NCBI GenBank assembly: GCA_002428265.1 | Contig: DIUR01000027.1 | Coordinates: 1-64,000, forward strand | Length of the DNA: 64,000 nucleotides | DNA from: Bacteriovoracaceae bacterium UBA6153 | GTDB taxonomy: Bacteria; Bdellovibrionota; Bacteriovoracia; Bacteriovoracales; Bacteriovoracaceae | Direction: 5' to 3' | Part shown: positions 8,905 to 17,395 of the stretch, one piece after another | Layout: each line of letters opens with the position of its first letter | Numbering within the stretch: the first letter of the stretch is position 1 | Notes under the pieces: generated by a model | What the model was told of the DNA's origin: nothing | The model's input: the letters and a program-made list of their open reading frames with translations, nothing else | Databases searched by the model: none | Position numbers and translations under genes: made by a program

Positions 8905-11900
8905 TATGATAATTGTGCCCAGTTACCAGTCGGTATTGTTAGCCATTTATGCATAACAGTTAGTAGATGATCTGTATCAACTGGTTTTGTAATGTAATCC
9001 GATGCACCTGCTGCTAAACATTTTTCTCTATCACCTTTCATCGCCTTGGCAGTCAGAGTAATAATGGGTAGATTTTTAAACTGATCCATTTTTCTAATTT
9101 CTTGTGTGGCTTCAATTCCACCCATCTCAGGCATCATAATATCCATAAGAATCATTTCGACATCAGGGTTTTCTTTTAATTTCTCGATTCCTAGCTTTCC
9201 ATTTTCTGCATAAATCACTTCCATTCCTTGGCGCTCAAGAATCACGGTAATGGCAAAAATATTTCTCATATCATCATCAATCAAAAGAATTTTTGATTGA
9301 CTGAAATCTGCATCCTTTGGAAGTTTAGAAACTATTTGTTCAGGATTAGTGGTGAACTCGGCCATGTTTTCAACATTGTTTTGCATTTGATAAGTAAACG
9401 GTAAATAAAGAGTAAAAGTACTCCCGCTTCCAGGTGAGCTTTCAACATCAATACTTCCACCCAGCAATCGTGCAATTTGTCTTGAGATCGTAAGGCCTAG
9501 ACCAGTTCCCCCATACTTTCTATTTGTCGTCCCATCTGCTTGTTGAAAAGCTTCGAAAATAAGATTTTGTTTTTCTTTTGGAATACCAATTCCTGTATCG
9601 ATAACAGAGAAGACGATAAACTTTTCATCTTTGTGAATGCTTTGTTGAATCCTTAAAGTGACTTTACCTTGTTCAGTAAATTTGAAGGCATTCGACAGGA
9701 GATTTTTTAAGATCTGCTGAACTCTCGTTACGTCAGTGTGAATCAAGGCCGTTTGAATTTCAGGTGCAGATTCAATATTGAATCCAATGCTCTTATGATT
9801 TGCTACTGGTCTGAAAGTGTGTTCTAGATACTCACTGATTTCTGGAACTTTAATTTCTCTTGGAACGATAGGCATTTTTCCAGCTTCAACTTTAGAAAGA
9901 TCGAGAATCTCATTAATTAAAGCGAGTAGGTCACATCCTGAAGAGTAAATAGTTTGAGTAAACTTAATCTGCTCGTTTGATAAATTGCTTTCTTTATTTT
10001 CTGAAAGCATTTTCGAAAGAATGAGTAAGCTGTTAAGTGGAGTTCTAAGTTCATGAGACATATTGGCAAGAAACTCAGACTTATATTTAGAAATAAGTGA
10101 GAGCTGCTCAGCTTTTTCTTCAACAGAGTGAGAGGCCAGCTCAACTTCCTGGTTTTTAATTTCCAGAAGCTTTGCTTTGTCTTCAAGTTCTTTTGCCTGA
10201 GCTTCAAGTTCAGCATTGGATTTTTTAAGCTCTTGAAGAAGTTCTTCCGTTCTCATAGTTGAAGCAATCATGTTGAGTACAACCCCGATAGATGTCATTA
10301 GCTGGTCTAAGAAGTTCAAATAGTTTTGACTAAAAGTATGCAGGGAAGCGAGCTCAATGACAGCTTTTACTTCACCTTCAAAGAGGATAGGAAGAACAAT
10401 AATGTTAACTGGAGGTGTTTCCCCCAGGCTTGAAGAAACATAGATATAGTCGCTTGGGGCTTTGTTAAGAAGAATTTTTTTCTTTTCGAAAGCGCACTGA
10501 CCAACAATCCCTTCACGCATTTTATAATGATTATTGAAATTTTTTCTTTCAGTAAATGCGTAACTTGCAATGAGAGATAAGACAGGCTCTGCCTTATCCG
10601 TATCCATAATAAAAAATGTTCCTTGCTGAGCATCGATTAGCGGAGTTAGCTCGGACATAATTAGTTGAGCAACCGAAGTAATTGATCTCTGTCCCTGCAT
10701 CATCGAAGCAAATTTAGCAAGGTTAGTTTTTAACCAGTCCTGCTCATGGTTTTTATCTGTTGTATCTTTTAAGTTTCCAATCATCTGGTTCAAGTTATCT
10801 TTTAGGGCAGCAACCTCACCTTGGGCCTCAACTTGAATAGACTGCGATAAATCTCCGCGTGTAACCGCAGTCGAAACTTCTGCAATCGCTCTGATCTGTG
10901 TTGTTAGATTTCCAGCAAGCTGGTTTACGTTATCGGTTAGATCTTTCCATGTACCAGCAGCACCCGGAACCTTCGCCTGTCCACCAAGTTTTCCTTCGAT
11001 CCCTACCTCTTTGGCCGTTGAAGTAACCTGATCCGCGAAGGTTCTAAGTGTATCGGTCATTGAGTTAATTGTTTCAGCAAGGGCAGCAACCTCTCCTTTT
11101 GCTTCAAGAACGAATTTTTGATTTAGGTCTCCGTTGGCAACGGCGGTAACAACTTTTACGATACCACGAACCTGAGTTGTTAAATTTGAGGCCATGAAAT
11201 TTACGTTATCAGTTAAGTCTTTCCATGTTCCTGCAACGCCCGGAACTTTTGCCTGAGCTCCAAGTTTTCCTTCGATACCTACCTCACGGGCAACGGTTGT
11301 TACCTGATCGGCAAATGTTCTTAGTGTATCGGTCATTGAGTTAATTGTTTCAGCAAGGGCAGCAACCTCTCCTTTTGCTTCAAGAACGAACTTCTGATTT
11401 AGATCTCCGTTGGCGACGGCGGTAACAACTTTTACGATACCACGAACTTGCTTTGTTAAATTTCCGGCCATGAAATTTACGTTATCGGTTAGATCTTTCC
11501 AAGTTCCAGAAACACCTTTTACATCGGCCTGACCACCCAGTTTTCCTTCGGTACCTACTTCTTTAGCAACACGAGTAACCTCGGCAGCAAAAGAGTTCAG
11601 CTGATCAACCATGGTGTTAATGGTATTTTTTAGTTCAAGGATTTCTCCCTTCGCATCTACGGTAATCTTCTGAGACAAATCTCCTTTAGCAACGGCCGTT
11701 GTAACTTTAGCGATGTTACGAACCTGATCCGTTAAATTTCCAGCAAGAACGTTTACGTTATCTGTTAGGTTTTTCCATGTTCCAGAAACACCTTTTACAT
11801 CTGCCTGCCCACCCAGTTTTCCTTCAGTACCAACTTCTTTGGCAACACGAGTAACCTCGGCAGCAAAAGAGTTGAGCTGATCCACCATGATGTTGATGGT

Positions 11901-14387
11901 ATTTTTGAGCTCGAAGATTTCACCCTTGGCATCTACAGTAATTTTTTGTGATAAGTCGCCGTTAGCAACGGCAGTTGTAACTTTAGCAATGTTACGAACC
12001 TGTGCGGTTAGGTTTCCGGCAAGACCGTTTACGTTATCAGTTAGATCTTTCCATGTACCACTTACTCCGCGTACATCGGCCTGACCACCGAGTTTTCCTT
12101 CTGTACCTACCTCTTTAGCAACCCTTGTAACCTCGGCAGCAAATGAGTTCAGCTGATCCACCATAACGTTGATGGTATTTTTTAGTTCGTAAATTTCTCC
12201 GCGGGCATCAACTGTAATCTTCTGAGATAAATCTCCCTGAGCAACGGCGGTTGTAACTTTGGCGATGTTACGAACCTGATCTGTTAAGTTTCCGGCAAGA
12301 ACGTTTACGTTATCAGTTAAATCTTTCCACGTTCCACTTACTCCCTTAACCTCGGCCTGTCCACCAAGTTTTCCTTCAGTACCAACTTCCTTGGCAACAC
12401 GAGTAACCTCGGCAGCAAAAGAGTTCAACTGATCCACCATAACGTTGATGGTATTTTTTAGTTCAAGGATTTCTCCCTTCGCATCTACAGTAATTTTTTG
12501 ACTTAAATCTCCTTTAGCAACGGCGGTTGTAACTTTAGCAATGTTACGAACCTGATCCGTTAAGTTTCCGGCAAGACCATTTACGTTATCGGTTAGGTTT
12601 TTCCATGTTCCTGAAACTCCCTTAACATCAGCCTGTCCACCAAGCTTTCCTTCTGTACCTACTTCTTTGGCAACACGAGTAACCTCGGCAGCAAAAGAGT
12701 TCAGCTGATCCACCATGACGTTGATGGTATTTTTTAGCTCGAAAATTTCACCTTTGGCATCTACTGTAATTTTTTGTGATAAGTCGCCGTTAGCAACAGC
12801 GGTCGTAACTTTGGCAATGTTACGAACCTGTGCGGTTAGGTTTCCAGCAAGACCATTTACGTTGTCAGTTAAATCTTTCCACGTTCCAGAGACTCCCTTA
12901 ACCTCGGCCTGACCACCAAGTTTTCCTTCTGTTCCTACTTCCTTGGCAACACGAGTAACCTCGGCAGCAAATGAGTTGAGCTGATCCACCATGATGTTGA
13001 TGGTATTTTTTAGTTCAAGGATTTCTCCTTTGGCATCTACGGTAATCTTCTGACTTAAATCTCCCTTTGCAACGGCAGTCGTAACTTTGGCAATGTTACG
13101 AACCTGGGCGGTTAGATTTCCAGCAAGACCATTTACGTTATCGGTTAGATCTTTCCAGGTTCCACTAACACCTTTTACATCGGCCTGCCCACCGAGCTTT
13201 CCTTCGGAGCCTACTTCTTTGGCAACACGAGTAACCTCAGCCGAAAAAGAGCGTAGGGTATCAACCATTACGTTGATGGTTGTTTTTAGTTCAAGGATTT
13301 CTCCGCGAGCATCAACCGTAATTTTTTGTGATAAGTCGCCGTTAGCAACGGCGGTTGTAACTTTAGCGATGTTACGAACCTGTGCGGTAAGATTGTTAGC
13401 AAGACCGTTTACGTTATCAGTTAAATCTTTCCATGTTCCAGAAACACCTTTTACATCGGCCTGACCACCAAGACGACCTTCGGTACCTACTTCCTTTGCC
13501 ACACGAGTTACCTCGGCCGCAAATGATGAAAGCTGATCCACCATGACGTTAATAGTTGTTTTTAGTTCGTAAATTTCTCCGCGAGCATCAACGGTAATTT
13601 TCTGAGATAAATCTCCCTTTGCAACGGCAGTTGTAACTTTGGCAATGTTACGAACCTGTGCGGTTAGGTTTCCAGCAAGACCGTTTACATTATCGGTTAG
13701 ATCTTTCCACGTACCCGAAACACCTTTTACATCGGCCTGGCCACCAAGCTTTCCTTCAGTACCTACTTCTTTTGCCACACGAGTTACCTCTGAAGCAAAT
13801 GAGTTCAGCTGATCAACCATGGTGTTAACTGTCATTCCAATTCGAGCGAACTCCCCATTGAGCGGAGTTCCATCAATTTCTAAAGTCATCTTTTGTGAAA
13901 GGTCACCTTTAGCAACTGATGTAATAACTCTGGCGGCCTCTGTGATCGGTTGAACTAAGTCACCGATCAAAGTGTTGACCGATTCAACGTTCGTGCTCCA
14001 GGCGCCTCTTACGGACCCGATAGACACACGTTCAGTCATCTTTCCTTCTTTACCTACAATTTTTCCTACGCGAACAAATTCGCGGGCCATATTGAGGTTG
14101 AGTTCGTTGATGTCATTTAATACATCAGCAATGTCTCCTAAAAGAGATTCATCACTTAGATCAAGCTTCACTGTAAAGTCACCATTTCTAATGGCCTTTA
14201 CCATCATGAGAATTTGTCTTAATTGTTCTTTATCGTTTGCAACTTTTAACGGCTGGCCGATTGTTGCTACTCCTTTGCGTGGGGGAGAATCTACTTTGAT
14301 TGTTTTAGGTTTATTATTTTTAACAGCAATAGGTGTTACTGCAGGTACATTCTTTGTACTTTTATTCGTGTTAGTTTTCGCTTTCAC
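8904..14387 (-). CDS. Giant soluble hybrid histidine kinase with poly-HAMP array
   Basis: The 1827-residue product starts at GTG 14387 behind GAAGGAG. After a basic N-terminus and a degenerate HAMP pair (~60-180) come eleven 92-residue repeats (~180-1190) with the core GTWKDLTDNVN...NLTxQVRxIAKVTTAVAxGDLSQKI. Then follow a GAF domain (~1215-1385), a coiled coil, HisKA (phospho-His1445 in SHELRTPLNS), HATPase_c (LLSNAFKFTEQG, GGTGLGL) and a C-terminal receiver (Asp1749 in LMDIMMPEMGG). No signal peptide or transmembrane segment is seen, so it is cytoplasmic. The layout resembles fungal group III (Nik1/Os-1-type) osmosensing kinases and their bacterial relatives, which commonly have about five to seven such repeats. 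Repeats 1-8 are near identical; 9-11 form a second subtype (DLNQKFVLEAKGEVAALAET). Confidence 0.93.
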   Translation of the reverse strand: MKAKTNTNKSTKNVPAVTPIAVKNNKPKTIKVDSPPRKGVATIGQPLKVANDKEQLRQILMMVKAIRNGDFTVKLDLSDESLLGDIADVLNDINELNLNMAREFVRVGKIVGKEGKMTERVSIGSVRGAWSTNVESVNTLIGDLVQPITEAARVITSVAKGDLSQKMTLEIDGTPLNGEFARIGMTVNTMVDQLNSFASEVTRVAKEVGTEGKLGGQADVKGVSGTWKDLTDNVNGLAGNLTAQVRNIAKVTTAVAKGDLSQKITVDARGEIYELKTTINVMVDQLSSFAAEVTRVAKEVGTEGRLGGQADVKGVSGTWKDLTDNVNGLANNLTAQVRNIAKVTTAVANGDLSQKITVDARGEILELKTTINVMVDTLRSFSAEVTRVAKEVGSEGKLGGQADVKGVSGTWKDLTDNVNGLAGNLTAQVRNIAKVTTAVAKGDLSQKITVDAKGEILELKNTINIMVDQLNSFAAEVTRVAKEVGTEGKLGGQAEVKGVSGTWKDLTDNVNGLAGNLTAQVRNIAKVTTAVANGDLSQKITVDAKGEIFELKNTINVMVDQLNSFAAEVTRVAKEVGTEGKLGGQADVKGVSGTWKNLTDNVNGLAGNLTDQVRNIAKVTTAVAKGDLSQKITVDAKGEILELKNTINVMVDQLNSFAAEVTRVAKEVGTEGKLGGQAEVKGVSGTWKDLTDNVNVLAGNLTDQVRNIAKVTTAVAQGDLSQKITVDARGEIYELKNTINVMVDQLNSFAAEVTRVAKEVGTEGKLGGQADVRGVSGTWKDLTDNVNGLAGNLTAQVRNIAKVTTAVANGDLSQKITVDAKGEIFELKNTINIMVDQLNSFAAEVTRVAKEVGTEGKLGGQADVKGVSGTWKNLTDNVNVLAGNLTDQVRNIAKVTTAVAKGDLSQKITVDAKGEILELKNTINTMVDQLNSFAAEVTRVAKEVGTEGKLGGQADVKGVSGTWKDLTDNVNFMAGNLTKQVRGIVKVVTAVANGDLNQKFVLEAKGEVAALAETINSMTDTLRTFADQVTTVAREVGIEGKLGAQAKVPGVAGTWKDLTDNVNFMASNLTTQVRGIVKVVTAVANGDLNQKFVLEAKGEVAALAETINSMTDTLRTFADQVTSTAKEVGIEGKLGGQAKVPGAAGTWKDLTDNVNQLAGNLTTQIRAIAEVSTAVTRGDLSQSIQVEAQGEVAALKDNLNQMIGNLKDTTDKNHEQDWLKTNLAKFASMMQGQRSITSVAQLIMSELTPLIDAQQGTFFIMDTDKAEPVLSLIASYAFTERKNFNNHYKMREGIVGQCAFEKKKILLNKAPSDYIYVSSSLGETPPVNIIVLPILFEGEVKAVIELASLHTFSQNYLNFLDQLMTSIGVVLNMIASTMRTEELLQELKKSNAELEAQAKELEDKAKLLEIKNQEVELASHSVEEKAEQLSLISKYKSEFLANMSHELRTPLNSLLILSKMLSENKESNLSNEQIKFTQTIYSSGCDLLALINEILDLSKVEAGKMPIVPREIKVPEISEYLEHTFRPVANHKSIGFNIESAPEIQTALIHTDVTRVQQILKNLLSNAFKFTEQGKVTLRIQQSIHKDEKFIVFSVIDTGIGIPKEKQNLIFEAFQQADGTTNRKYGGTGLGLTISRQIARLLGGSIDVESSPGSGSTFTLYLPFTYQMQNNVENMAEFTTNPEQIVSKLPKDADFSQSKILLIDDDMRNIFAITVILERQGMEVIYAENGKLGIEKLKENPDVEMILMDIMMPEMGGIEATQEIRKMDQFKNLPIITLTAKAMKGDREKCLAAGASDYITKPVDTDHLLTVMHKWLTIPTGNWAQLS
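10815..13850 (-). repeat. Eleven tandem 276-bp coding repeats (HAMP units)
   Basis: The segment encoding TWKDLTDNVN recurs at ~10930, 11206, 11482, 11758, 12034, 12310, 12586, 12862, 13138, 13414 and 13690, exactly 276 bp apart. DNA identity between the left-hand-differing but central copies is high by eye, with mostly synonymous differences. Boundaries are approximate. Such an array can change copy number by homologous recombination, and short-read assemblies may collapse it. Confidence 0.95.
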
Positions 14388-14741
14388 GGGGGATCTCCTT
14401 CGAATTGTTTATTCAATTAAAGATTCTTATTCTGATTTTTTTATTTGGGAAGCGCAGGGCCTACATAGATGATGAGGCTAAATTCACAGGACTCTCGGGG
14501 CAGTTTTGAACAAAATGTCCCAGGAAAGAAATGTTGATAAGTGGATAGATTATCCACATTTTAATATAAGTAATTATTATTAAAAAACTTTGATGTTGGT
14601 AGATAAGAGAAAAAAGTGGATAAGAATTTTGGCATTTGGAATGCATAGATCAAGACCTCGTCCAGCATCAAAAAAAGTGTTTTTGTGAGGCAAAAATGCA
14701 CAAAGTTATTATTTCTAACAAAAAATAATTTTTACTTTTTT
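14388..14741. other. 354-bp AT-rich intergenic region with DnaA-box cluster
   Basis: This is the only stretch over 300 bp without a gene. It lies upstream of the HAMP-kinase gene and downstream of the MFS gene, both on the minus strand. It contains five DnaA-box-like 9-mers at 14532-14623 and AT-rich sequence at 14559-14590. The final ~50 bp before the kinase hold its GAAGGAG ribosome site. A 61-codon frame (14461-14646) is present but has no ribosome site or recognisable product, so I do not call it a gene. Confidence 0.7.
14532..14623. promoter_or_regulatory. Cluster of five DnaA-box-like 9-mers
   Basis: Boxes compared with TTATCCACA: TTATCAACA on minus 14532-14540 (8/9), CTATCCACT on minus 14540-14548 (7/9), TTATCCACA on plus 14550-14558 (9/9), TTATCTACC on minus 14598-14606 (7/9) and TTATCCACT on minus 14615-14623 (8/9). 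The middle two form a perfect inverted repeat GTGGATA-GAT-TATCCAC (14541-14557). An AT-rich run (14559-14590) lies between the two groups. It could be a DnaA-controlled promoter, a DnaA-titration site or part of an origin. Binding is inferred from consensus only. Confidence 0.5.
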
Positions 14742-15896
14742 TTAGCGTTTGGGGCTTTTAAAGAAAAATTGGTAACTATTGACCAGAAAAAATGAAATTG
14801 TCAGGAAAAACACCCCAGAATAAATGGCCAAGTGAATTCCAAACTCATCACTTAATTTACCAACCAATAAATGCATAAGAGCAAGCATCATTGAGTCTGT
14901 CGCCATCATATAAGAGACTGCCGTATCTAAATCTTCTGGAAATTCAGTTGAAATAAGGGAGATGGCCAGAGGATAAAAAGGTGCGATGGTAAAACCCGCG
15001 ACGGCAAGAAAAAGAGGATTAATATAGAGACCTAAAAAATACATCAGAGCAGTTAAAATCAATGAAACAGAAAGCTGCGTTTTAATTGTTCTATTAAATT
15101 TTACACCAGTGAAAAGCAGCCTTCCCGCAAGAAGAGCAACAAAAAAGAAAGTCACATAAATACTCGACATTTCCAGGTCATAATTCCAGACACGTCTCAT
15201 ATAGAGAGCAAGCCTTGAAGAAATCATAATTTCTGCAGCGACAGCAAAACTTACCATTAAAGCTAAAAAGATTTGCGGTTTAAAATTCTTCTTTTTATTA
15301 AGAGCATGTTCTTCTTTTGAAATTTTAGGTTTTGAGTGATGAGCGTGATGGCTTTGGTGAAGTGAGTAGAAATAAAGTGTTAATGGTGCCAGAGCGGTTA
15401 GTGCAAACGTGTAGCGCCAATTGTGAGTGAAGTAGCTAACAGCTGCAACGAATAGAGGAGCAAGCAAACTCGCAACACCATACATCGCATGAAGGCCTGA
15501 AAGCAATTGTTGTTTTCTTTCTGCTGTAGCCCCAAGAGGCACAAGTACATTGGGAACCAGTCCAAGAATCCCAGAGTTGAGTCCGAATAAAATACTCATT
15601 GCTAAAAAGAAATAAAAATTAGGAGCAGCACTTAAACCAAGAAGTGTAAGAGTCATTCCGATGCATGCACCTTGAAGAATTGATCTGCGATCAAATTTTC
15701 TCAATAGGTGTCGTGCAAAATAACTTGCAACAAATCCTGAGAGAGAACTAAAAGCAAACATCAATGATCCCATTGAATCGCTGATAGAGAACTCTTTTAG
15801 GATTTCAGGAAATAACGGGCCTCTTATGTTGTCACTAAGACCGAAAACAAAAAGACTTGCATAAGAGATAAGAATCAAGGGCCAGATAATTTTCAT
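14742..15896 (-). CDS. Major facilitator superfamily transporter
   Basis: A 384-residue protein with about twelve hydrophobic segments in two six-helix halves. A His-rich cytoplasmic loop sits near the middle (SLHQSHHAHHSKPK, residues ~178-191). The first loop has a basic Arg-rich stretch (LLRKFDRRSILQG), as in MFS loop 2-3. The start lies 2 nt after the stop of the membrane histidine kinase, so the two form an operon. The substrate cannot be read from the sequence. The His-rich loop could bind metal, but this is only a guess. Confidence 0.8.
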   Translation of the reverse strand: MKIIWPLILISYASLFVFGLSDNIRGPLFPEILKEFSISDSMGSLMFAFSSLSGFVASYFARHLLRKFDRRSILQGACIGMTLTLLGLSAAPNFYFFLAMSILFGLNSGILGLVPNVLVPLGATAERKQQLLSGLHAMYGVASLLAPLFVAAVSYFTHNWRYTFALTALAPLTLYFYSLHQSHHAHHSKPKISKEEHALNKKKNFKPQIFLALMVSFAVAAEIMISSRLALYMRRVWNYDLEMSSIYVTFFFVALLAGRLLFTGVKFNRTIKTQLSVSLILTALMYFLGLYINPLFLAVAGFTIAPFYPLAISLISTEFPEDLDTAVSYMMATDSMMLALMHLLVGKLSDEFGIHLAIYSGVFFLTISFFLVNSYQFFFKSPKR

Positions 15897-15898
15897 AA

Positions 15899-17257
15899 TT
15901 AGACATCAGGGTGAGTGTTCATGTGAATTTTAAAACAAACTTTGCCTTCATAGGGTTCGTAACTTAGTTCTCCACCATTGCTATGGGCAAGTGTTTGAGA
16001 AATACTAAGTCCTAATCCTGTGCCTTTACCAAGAGACTTGGTAGAGTAGAATGGCTCGAATATTTTCGCAGAAACCTCTGATTCTATCAGCGGGCCACTG
16101 TTAATGATTCTTATATCAACTGTACGATTTCTACGGTCTTCTGTCACTTTCACTCTCAAATAATTTTGTCCTTCTTTTGTAATCGCATCGAGAGCATTGG
16201 TTATGAGATTGATAATAATCTGAGAGATTTGAAGAGGGTTGCAGAGGATGGAAGGATTGTCTGTAAGCTCAAGTTTAAAATCTATATTCTCAGACTTGAA
16301 GCGCTCTTCGAAGAGGCCAACACTAATTTCCAGAACTTTGTTTACTTTGATAATTTCATGAATGATTTGATCATTTTTACTCGAGATGATTTTCATTCCT
16401 TTGACAATTTTTGCAATTCTATCGCTGGCGTTATTAATCTTAACTAATTTAGCTCTGATATCTTCATCAATAGTCAATTCACTATGATTCATAATGGATT
16501 TAGACATTCCTTGGATAATAGTTAATGGATTATTAATTTCATGGGCCACACCACCGGCCATTTCTCCCAGAGAAGAAAGTCTTGATGCGTGAAATGTTTT
16601 AATACTTTCTTCTTCCAGATTCTTTTTGCTGAGAGCGACCTCTTCTAATGATTTTTTCAAATCATATTCAAACGAAAATCTTCTAAGGAGTTCATCGTTT
16701 ATCGTTTTTCCCTGGCGATAATTGTAGATAAGGTTAATAGCGGTATAGCCCCATAACCAAAAAACCTGCTTATCATTTGTTTTTAGGTATTCAGTGAAAG
16801 CGTAATAGATCTGTGGAAACAAAACAGTAAAACTTACGAAAGAAAAAACGAATTTCTTATGAGACAACGTCACAATTGAGCCAGCACTATATGAAATCAA
16901 AATAATAAAAATAATGATAAGTTGTAATTGATCAAGACTCTCAGACTGTATTGAAATTATTCCAATAGCACTCCACAGAAGTGAATTGAAAACAGCGGTA
17001 TAAGATACGATACTTACTGATTGTTTTAAAGTGAGTCTTTGTTGCGAGTATTTTTTTATATTCAACAGACGCGCAAAAGCGAATGCAATGACCCCTACAG
17101 CTAGGATTCTCACATGAAGACTATGGTAACCTTCAAGTCTGTTAATAGTTATAAATACAATTGCAACAAACAAGAATGCCAGAGCAGAGTTTTTTGATTT
17201 CAAAACGTAATCAATATTCTCTTGAGTCTCTATATAAGATTTTTTATCAGCATCCAT
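15899..17257 (-). CDS. Membrane-bound sensor histidine kinase
   Basis: A 452-residue protein with roughly six transmembrane helices in residues ~25-190. A coiled linker follows, then HisKA with phospho-His239 in GGVAHEINNPLTI and HATPase_c (NLITNALDAI, GKGTGLGLSI). The dimerisation motif SRLSSLGEMAGGVAHEINNP is typical of NtrB-like HPK4 kinases. No extracytoplasmic sensor domain is evident, so sensing may be intramembrane. It is co-transcribed with an MFS transporter, and no response regulator is adjacent. Inference: it may sense transport flux or membrane state and signal to a distant regulator. Confidence 0.88.
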   Translation of the reverse strand: MDADKKSYIETQENIDYVLKSKNSALAFLFVAIVFITINRLEGYHSLHVRILAVGVIAFAFARLLNIKKYSQQRLTLKQSVSIVSYTAVFNSLLWSAIGIISIQSESLDQLQLIIIFIILISYSAGSIVTLSHKKFVFSFVSFTVLFPQIYYAFTEYLKTNDKQVFWLWGYTAINLIYNYRQGKTINDELLRRFSFEYDLKKSLEEVALSKKNLEEESIKTFHASRLSSLGEMAGGVAHEINNPLTIIQGMSKSIMNHSELTIDEDIRAKLVKINNASDRIAKIVKGMKIISSKNDQIIHEIIKVNKVLEISVGLFEERFKSENIDFKLELTDNPSILCNPLQISQIIINLITNALDAITKEGQNYLRVKVTEDRRNRTVDIRIINSGPLIESEVSAKIFEPFYSTKSLGKGTGLGLSISQTLAHSNGGELSYEPYEGKVCFKIHMNTHPDV

Positions 17258-17330
17258 TTTTTAGGGGCCTTTTTCCTTCTCAATTCACTATGAAATATTT
17301 AGCTATTCATCGACATTTTCACTGGAGTTC

Positions 17331-17360
17331 TTGACAGTAGAGAGCCTTAGATGTTTTATA
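17331..17360 (+). promoter_or_regulatory. Candidate sigma-70-type promoter for the Tat oxidoreductase gene
   Basis: A perfect -35 TTGACA lies at 17331-17336, followed at a 17-18-nt spacing by TTTTAT/TTTATA (17354-17360). A start site near 17367 would lie downstream of the in-frame ATG at 17351, which supports initiation at 17396. Confidence 0.4.
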
Positions 17361-17395
17361 TGCCCAACATTCACTATACTGGGATCAAGGCATAT

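Noticed and set aside
11887..13464. Open frames on the plus strand across the HAMP array
   Set aside because: They are antisense shadows repeated with the 276-bp period and have no ribosome sites; the minus-strand kinase frame explains them.
10815..13850. Regularly spaced repeats resembling a CRISPR or satellite array
   Set aside because: The 276-bp units are in frame and fully coding for HAMP repeats; spacing and conservation follow the protein, with no short-repeat/spacer structure.
14461..14646. 61-codon minus-strand frame in the long intergenic region
   Set aside because: It has no convincing ribosome site or recognisable product and covers the DnaA-box cluster.
14388..14741. Calling the DnaA-box region oriC
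   Set aside because: No dnaA, dnaN, rpmH, gidA or par genes are nearby, there is no strand switch, and GC skew could not be computed. It is kept only as a regulatory candidate.
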